NCBI GenBank assembly: GCA_020344295.1
Contig: CP070819.1
Span: 730,540-736,910 of the forward strand
DNA length: 6,371 bases
DNA from: Dehalococcoidia bacterium
Lineage (GTDB): Bacteria; Chloroflexota; Dehalococcoidia; SZUA-161
Direction of reading: 5' to 3'
Below are positions 1 to 3,941 of the stretch, piece after piece. The notes below the pieces were generated by a model that saw only the letters and a list, made by a program, of their open reading frames with translations, did not search any database and was not told the DNA's origin. How positions within the stretch are numbered: the first letter of the stretch is position 1; each line of letters starts with the position of its first letter. A program made the translations under genes and the position numbers.

Positions 1-81
1 GGTAGCAGATAAGAAACATACAGCACATGATGCAGAGTCATTTTGACCGCAAAGCATTTTAACAACAGGTTTATCACCCAT
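1..81 (-). CDS. Possible start of a hypothetical protein, cut by the window edge
   Basis: An ATG at 81 (minus strand) opens 27 codons with no stop before the left edge. The peptide begins MGDKPVVKMLCGQNDSASCA and carries three cysteines (C11, C19, C22), two of them as CAVC. An in-frame TAG lies 12 bases upstream, so this ATG is the first possible ATG start. It lies 37 bp beyond the heliorhodopsin stop, with no convincing terminator between them, so it could be the next gene of the same transcript. I see no clear Shine-Dalgarno sequence, and 27 codons can stay open by chance. I do not recognise the family. Only sequence to the left of the window can decide whether this is a gene. Confidence 0.3.
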   Translation of the reverse strand, partial: MGDKPVVKMLCGQNDSASCAVCFLSAT

Positions 82-118
82 TCTATTTATCTATCATGTG
101 AGTTCGCTAAACATTGCG

Positions 119-910
119 TCATCCTCTGGCCAGAATGCCTCCGAATACCTGCCAGGCAAGTGCCGACTTAGCAACCAGGCTCAGGATCATGTACACTTTT
201 TCGCCGAACAGGTAGTCCCTCCACGGCCCGACCTTTTTATACTGCAACAACATATTCACGGCGAAAGAAAAGAACAGCACGAAGAGTGAAGCCATTATGT
301 AATAGACAAAGGTCGGGATCGCGTCGTCCGCTGAGGTAAAAGCCGCCGTGAAATACCAAAAGAGGATAACCCAGGGGAAAATTCCGGCGATGCAGCCGAA
401 TATATAGGAGGTCCAGTCTGTCCTCTCCGTAGTTCTGTTATGCAGTTCCATCATCAGGCCGAAGAAATTCATAGCAGCAGTAAGCACGAATAGCAGTACC
501 AGGCTGGGGGCGTCATATACACCGCTGAGTATAGCGATGATAACTACCATCAATGATGCACTGAGCGAATATTCGTACCACCTCAAGTAATTAATTTTCT
601 TCTTCAGGTTACGAACGTACCACGGGAAACCAAACGGCGAAGCCATGATGAAATGAGCAACCGCGGATATTAACAGAAACACAGCAACTAAAGGGCCGAG
701 TCGCAGATCATAGAGTCCCTCCGTAACCGTCTGGGGCATTTCCACACCGGGTAGTTTCTTCAGGAAAGCCGTTGTAAGTGCGATGGTGTAATCATTGCTC
801 AGGGCGAGTATTCCTGCCGCCTGAACGAGATGAAGCACGCACATTACAGCATTGAATTTTCTCAAGGGTTTAAACTTGGCTTCGTTGATTACTTGCATGT
901 CAATCGCCAT
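119..910 (-). CDS. Heliorhodopsin (retinal-binding seven-helix light receptor)
   Basis: This 263-residue integral membrane protein should bind retinal and act as a light sensor or signalling rhodopsin; members of the family show slow photocycles and no established ion pumping. Seven hydrophobic segments lie near residues 20-38, 71-91, 108-131, 134-154, 166-190, 198-222 and 236-261. The last contains the hallmark SLVAKSALAWQ, making K248 the Schiff-base lysine. Helix 3 has RWYEYSLSAS, with E113 as the expected counterion. H27 and Q30 (HLVQ) and S82/H86 match the conserved polar pocket, and FGCIAGIFPW in helix 5 is a family signature. Length is normal for the family (about 250-265), so the gene looks intact. 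Heliorhodopsins insert with the N-terminus in the cytoplasm. The start is set by AGGAGG at 916-921, five bases upstream of the ATG. The gene is divergent from the PNPOx-like/uvsE pair. No carotenoid cleavage or carotenoid synthesis gene is seen beside it, so retinal must come from elsewhere. Confidence 0.95.
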   Translation of the reverse strand: MAIDMQVINEAKFKPLRKFNAVMCVLHLVQAAGILALSNDYTIALTTAFLKKLPGVEMPQTVTEGLYDLRLGPLVAVFLLISAVAHFIMASPFGFPWYVRNLKKKINYLRWYEYSLSASLMVVIIAILSGVYDAPSLVLLFVLTAAMNFFGLMMELHNRTTERTDWTSYIFGCIAGIFPWVILFWYFTAAFTSADDAIPTFVYYIMASLFVLFFSFAVNMLLQYKKVGPWRDYLFGEKVYMILSLVAKSALAWQVFGGILARG

Positions 911-915
911 AATAA

Positions 916-921
916 CCTCCT
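916..921 (-). promoter_or_regulatory. Shine-Dalgarno site of the heliorhodopsin gene
   Basis: A perfect AGGAGG on the minus strand, five bases before the ATG at 910. It favours the first methionine over the in-frame M5 and argues for bacterial-type initiation. Confidence 0.8.
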
Positions 922-945
922 ATTATAATGTTTACGAGTATAATA
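921..945. promoter_or_regulatory. Inverted repeat TATTATA-N11-TATAATA in the heliorhodopsin leader
   Basis: Two perfect 7-base arms (921-927 and 939-945) have centres 18 bp apart, just upstream of the heliorhodopsin Shine-Dalgarno site; the right-most base of AGGAGG overlaps the first arm. It could be an operator, a small leader hairpin able to affect translation, or chance pairing in AT-rich DNA. The arms contain only A and T, which makes chance occurrence more likely. Confidence 0.3.
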
Positions 946-955
946 CATATAGTAA

Positions 956-984
956 ATAATATTCATGTCCAATGAATAAGTCAT
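956..984 (-). promoter_or_regulatory. Candidate sigma-70-type promoter for heliorhodopsin
   Basis: On the minus strand, ATGACT (plus 979-984, four of six consensus bases) and TATTAT (plus 956-961, five of six) are separated by 17 bp. Transcription would start near 949, giving a leader of about 40 bases. The DNA here is AT-rich, so other -10-like hexamers exist (for example within 921-945), and this assignment is tentative. Confidence 0.3.
960..978. promoter_or_regulatory. Perfect dyad TATTCAT-N5-ATGAATA, candidate operator
   Basis: Seven-base arms at 960-966 and 972-978 are exact reverse complements around the 5-base spacer gtcca. The dyad fills the spacer between the proposed -35 and -10 of the heliorhodopsin promoter and touches its -10. 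That is a typical place for a dimeric regulator to bind. It lies in the shared divergent region, so one protein could control both directions. No regulator gene is present in the window. Confidence 0.4.
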
Positions 985-988
985 AAAA

Positions 989-1018
989 TTGAAAGAAAAA
1001 AGATAAAGAAGTTGTAAC
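989..1018 (+). promoter_or_regulatory. Candidate promoter for the PNPOx-like/uvsE pair
   Basis: TTGAAA (989-994, five of six consensus bases) is followed after 18 bp by TGTAAC (1013-1018, four of six). This would start transcription near 1026 and leave a leader of about 50 bases before the ATG at 1078. The -10 match is mediocre, and no other pair with better spacing was found in 961-1065. Confidence 0.25.
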
Positions 1019-1067
1019 ATATCTGCTACGGATTCAAACCTATGTTTTACAGACACTGCTATTAAAT

Positions 1068-1073
1068 GGGAGG
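1068..1073 (+). promoter_or_regulatory. Shine-Dalgarno site deciding the start of the PNPOx-like gene
   Basis: GGGAGG lies four bases before the ATG at 1078 and overlaps the last base of an earlier in-frame ATG at 1066. An initiation codon overlapping its own ribosome binding site is unlikely, so 1078 is preferred over 1066, which would add only MGGT. Confidence 0.7.
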
Positions 1074-1077
1074 TACG

Positions 1078-1518
1078 ATGGATCAATTACAGCTTAAGGA
1101 CAAGCTAAGCAGCATATTTGCCACTCAGAAGCTGGCCGTTTTGGCCACAGATAAGGATGGGCAGCCTTATAATTGTCTGGTTGCTATAGCTGGTACGCCG
1201 GATTTGAAGCCTTTGATGTTCTCTACTTTGCGTTCGACTCGTAAATATGGAGAGCTGACAAACAACCCTAGAGTATCGATATTAATAGATAATCGATCAA
1301 ATACTGAGTCCGATTTCGGTAATGCAGTAGCGGTGACTGCCACGGGAACGGCAACAGAAGTTCAAGGTGTTGAAAGGGATCACCTGATAAGTATTTACCT
1401 TGAGAAACATCCAAATCTGGAGGATTTCGTAAATTCACAAGATAGCGCTTTAATTCGGGTGGATGTAACAGAATACATAATAAGTAGTTTCAATAATGTC
1501 TGGAAGCTGCGGCCTTAG
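1078..1518 (+). CDS. PNPOx-like FMN-binding split-barrel protein
   Basis: A 146-residue soluble protein of the pyridoxamine 5'-phosphate oxidase-like split-barrel superfamily. The pattern seen is LAVLATDKDGQPY (residues 19-31, first barrel strands), then STLRSTRKYGELTNNPRVSI (49-68) and AVAVTATGTATEV (83-95). The basic R52/R55/K56 cluster followed by NPRVSILID is the usual cofactor-phosphate binding and barrel-pairing signature. Known members bind FMN, F420 or heme and act as small oxidoreductases or cofactor carriers, usually as dimers. The substrate cannot be read from the sequence. Compared with true PdxH (about 210 residues) it is short, so it is not a vitamin B6 biosynthesis enzyme by length. 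It is the first gene of a plus-strand pair, with 37 bp before uvsE and no terminator between, so the two are probably co-transcribed. It is divergent from heliorhodopsin across 167 bp. Confidence 0.82.
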   Translation: MDQLQLKDKLSSIFATQKLAVLATDKDGQPYNCLVAIAGTPDLKPLMFSTLRSTRKYGELTNNPRVSILIDNRSNTESDFGNAVAVTATGTATEVQGVERDHLISIYLEKHPNLEDFVNSQDSALIRVDVTEYIISSFNNVWKLRP

Positions 1519-1555
1519 GGAGTATACAAAGGTATAGAACGCAGCTGGATGTCCC

Positions 1556-2455
1556 ATGAAAATCGGCTATCCGTGTATAAATCTCTCATTGGACTGTAAA
1601 GGCGATCGTACATTTCGCCTGAAATCCTATTCCGAAGAACGCCTTGTAGAGATTGTTGATAACAATCTGAATTGCCTTTTTGAAATTCTCAGGTTTAATG
1701 TTGCCCATAACTTGCTCTTTTTCCGAATAACATCCGATCTAGTACCGTTCGCATCGCATCCAATCTGCAAGTTTGACTGGCAAAGTCATTTTCACAATAA
1801 ATTCCAGGAAATTGGCAATTATATTCGTACTAACGATATAAGGATCTCGATGCATCCCGATCAGTTTACCCTTATTAACTCCCCTGACAAAGGTGTATTT
1901 GAAAGAAGTTTACAGGAGCTCATTTACCACGCTCATGTTCTTGATTTGATGGAACTGAATACCAGCGCAAAGATCCAGCTACATATTGGGGGGGTATACA
2001 AGGATAAAATAACAAGTATCAATATATTCGTCGAAAGATTTAACGAACTGCCAGACCTAGTCAGTAAACGTCTGGTAATAGAAAATGATGATCGAAGTTA
2101 TACATTACAGGACTGCCTCGAAGTGAGCAGTATTACAGATATCCCAATATTGTTGGACTCGTTCCATCACGAAGTCAAAAATTCAGGCGAAAGTCAGGCA
2201 GAAGCTGTATCTCTGGCCTCTTCTACGTGGAGACAAGAGGATGGCATTCTTATGATTGATTACAGCTATCAACCTGGTGACGGACGGAGGGGAGCCCACA
2301 GCTATACCATGAATGTCGACCACTTTACGCAGTTCCTTGATATAACGAAATCGTACGATTTCGATATAATGCTTGAAATCAAGGACAAGGAAAAGAGCTC
2401 ACTCAAGGCGGTTGAAGCTGCAAAGGATGATAAACGGTTCGTGATGGCAATATAA
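1556..2455 (+). CDS. uvsE: UV damage endonuclease (UvsE/UVDE family)
   Basis: This 299-residue TIM-barrel nuclease should nick DNA immediately 5' of UV photoproducts and start excision repair without light. The N-terminus KIGYPCINLSL is characteristic and fixes the start, although only a poor ribosome binding site precedes it. Conserved metal-site motifs are in order: FRITSDLVPFASHP (H68), RISMHPDQFTLINSP (H100), QLHIGG (H143), LVIENDD (E176), ILLDSFHHEV (D201, H204), GAHSYTM (H248) and DIMLEIKDKEKS (E274). The motif usually read as PKxHxSS in the well-studied Thermus enzyme is LMIDYSYQ here (residues 232-239), so the usual Lys and His are Met233 and Asp235. Other ligands are intact and length is normal, so it is probably active. 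It follows the PNPOx-like gene by 37 bp and converges on a minus-strand oxidoreductase 17 bp away. Confidence 0.93.
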   Translation: MKIGYPCINLSLDCKGDRTFRLKSYSEERLVEIVDNNLNCLFEILRFNVAHNLLFFRITSDLVPFASHPICKFDWQSHFHNKFQEIGNYIRTNDIRISMHPDQFTLINSPDKGVFERSLQELIYHAHVLDLMELNTSAKIQLHIGGVYKDKITSINIFVERFNELPDLVSKRLVIENDDRSYTLQDCLEVSSITDIPILLDSFHHEVKNSGESQAEAVSLASSTWRQEDGILMIDYSYQPGDGRRGAHSYTMNVDHFTQFLDITKSYDFDIMLEIKDKEKSSLKAVEAAKDDKRFVMAI

Positions 2456-2466
2456 ACGCAACTCGC

Positions 2467-2484
2467 ACGAGGTTACTCGTTTTT
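2467..2484 (+). terminator. Weak candidate terminator after uvsE
   Basis: ACGAG (2467-2471), loop GTTA, CTCGT (2476-2480), then a T run to 2484. The stem has only 5 bp, so termination would be weak. It begins 12 bases after the uvsE stop and overlaps the 3' end of the convergent minus-strand gene, whose TAA lies in the loop. There is no T run on the minus-strand side. Confidence 0.35.
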
Positions 2485-3906
2485 AAATCCGAATATAGTA
2501 CGAAGTGCGGATTTTGCCGCGTAATGTCCACACATACCGTGTACACCACCACCGGGCGGTGTAGATGAGGAACACAGGTAGATTCCTTTAAGCGGGACTG
2601 CATACGGATCTGAAAATCTTAAAGCCGGTCTGGCAAATACCTGCCAGAAATCTTGAACGCCACCCGCTATATCTCCACCTATATAATTGGGATTATAATT
2701 TTCCAGATCAGATGGGCTCATTGAATGCCTCGCAATGATGCAGTCATGAAATCCAGGTGCAAAGCGTTCGATCTGAGCCTCAATATATCCCGACATGTCC
2801 ACCGTTGAACTGTTGGGTACATGACAATAGCCCCAGGCAGTGTGCTTGCCATCCGGTGCCCTCGTCTGATCGAACAGGCTCTGCTGGGCAAGAATCACAA
2901 ATGGATTTTCAGGGTGTTTTCCTCTCGAAACCTTATCCTCAGCTTCAGCTATTTCGTCCATCGTACCACCTAAATGTACTGAGGCAGTCGATAAACACTC
3001 TGACGCCTTCCAGGGGATAGGGTGATCTAAAGCCCAATCCATCTTGAACACACCGGGCCCATATTTGAATCTGCGATACCTTGTTAGATGTTTAGCAGCG
3101 ATTTCTTTTCCAGCTATCGCTTCTAGTTGTCTAGGCGTGATGTCTAATAGAATAGCACGCGCCTTTGGCAAATCGTCCAGTGATTTCATATAGGTGCCCG
3201 TCTGAATATGGCCGCCGAGCGATATAAAGTAGCTGGACATGGTATCAGCTATTCGCTGTGAGCCTCCCTTCGCTACAGGCCAACCAACTGCATGCCCCAG
3301 TAAACCAAGCATCATGGAAAATGATGCGGTGAAACGGGCCTCAAGGGGCATAATTGAGTGTGCGCCCAAACCGGCAAATAATGCTTTTGCCCGTTCTCCC
3401 TCAAATAGACTGTTTGCCAATCCGTAGGTCGAGCGAAACGCATACTTACCAAAATTTATGAACGGAACTGGATATCTGGGTAAACTCAAGGGTCTTAACA
3501 GATCATCGATCGTTCCCTCCCAATCTTTTAATATAGGGGTCATTATTTTTGTGTACGTTCTACCATCGGCACCCAGAGACGCTACTGTCTTTTCAATATT
3601 ATTCTCAAGCAAAACCGCCGAGCCGTCCTCGAGAGGGTGTGCAAGTGAAACTGGAGGATAAATCCATTGCAGACCATAGTCTTCAAGTTTTAGTGAACGA
3701 AAGAACGGGGAGGCAGCACCTATAGGGTGTATTGCAGAGCAAATATCGTGAAGAAATCCAGGAAGTGTGAGTTCAGAAGTCCTGGTGCCGCCACCGACAG
3801 TATCTTTTGCTTCGATAACAATTACCGAGAGACCCTTTTGCGCTAACGTAATTGCAGCGGCCAGACCATTCGGGCCCGAACCGACAACTGCTGCGTCATA
3901 TTCCAT
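2473..3906 (-). CDS. FAD-dependent oxidoreductase, phytoene desaturase/PYROXD2-like group
   Basis: A 477-residue flavoprotein of the COG1233-type amine oxidase/phytoene dehydrogenase superfamily. The N-terminal Rossmann motif is VVGSGPNGLAAA (G9, G11, G14), with the ribose-binding acidic residue E32 and the following VGGGTRT (residues 37-43). The C-terminus has TPPGGGVHGMCG (449-460), the second FAD-contacting segment, where many relatives have a GAStHPGGG-like sequence. Middle segments such as GWPVAKGGSQRIADTM (residues about 208-223) match the stretch preceding the second half of the FAD domain. The substrate is unknown; relatives include carotenoid desaturases, but this sequence looks closer to the PYROXD2-like branch than to CrtI. 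An in-frame TAG lies just upstream of the ATG and the Rossmann motif starts at once, so the start is secure although no good Shine-Dalgarno is seen. It lies 35 bp downstream of the fusion gene at 3942-6371 and is probably co-transcribed with it. Confidence 0.88.
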   Translation of the reverse strand: MEYDAAVVGSGPNGLAAAITLAQKGLSVIVIEAKDTVGGGTRTSELTLPGFLHDICSAIHPIGAASPFFRSLKLEDYGLQWIYPPVSLAHPLEDGSAVLLENNIEKTVASLGADGRTYTKIMTPILKDWEGTIDDLLRPLSLPRYPVPFINFGKYAFRSTYGLANSLFEGERAKALFAGLGAHSIMPLEARFTASFSMMLGLLGHAVGWPVAKGGSQRIADTMSSYFISLGGHIQTGTYMKSLDDLPKARAILLDITPRQLEAIAGKEIAAKHLTRYRRFKYGPGVFKMDWALDHPIPWKASECLSTASVHLGGTMDEIAEAEDKVSRGKHPENPFVILAQQSLFDQTRAPDGKHTAWGYCHVPNSSTVDMSGYIEAQIERFAPGFHDCIIARHSMSPSDLENYNPNYIGGDIAGGVQDFWQVFARPALRFSDPYAVPLKGIYLCSSSTPPGGGVHGMCGHYAAKSALRTIFGFKNE

Positions 3907-3941
3907 AGCAATCTACACTACAACGGCGGAATTCACTTCCC

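Noticed and set aside
29..62. Hairpin ATGC...GTCA-TTT-TGAC...GCAT followed by TTTT as a plus-strand terminator
   Set aside because: The stem is two 4-bp pieces separated by unpaired bases, so it is too weak, and no plus-strand gene is seen ending there; the longest open stretch stops near 45 after a few codons.
98..289. Short plus-strand open frame over the heliorhodopsin 3' end
   Set aside because: It is antisense to the clearly coding heliorhodopsin helices 6-7 and has no family resemblance.
1066..1077. Upstream ATG at 1066 as start of the PNPOx-like gene
   Set aside because: That ATG overlaps the GGGAGG that serves the ATG at 1078, so it cannot have a proper ribosome binding site of its own there.
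889..1086. 65-codon minus-strand frame across the divergent promoter region
   Set aside because: Its composition reflects AT-rich intergenic DNA, it overlaps the heliorhodopsin start and the PNPOx-like start, and it lacks a ribosome binding site.
2473..3906. Reading this gene as a carotenoid desaturase (CrtI) supplying retinal to heliorhodopsin
   Set aside because: It shares the superfamily FAD motifs, but no crtB, crtY, crtE or blh-type gene is nearby and the sequence looks closer to the PYROXD2-like branch. The link to retinal would be guesswork.
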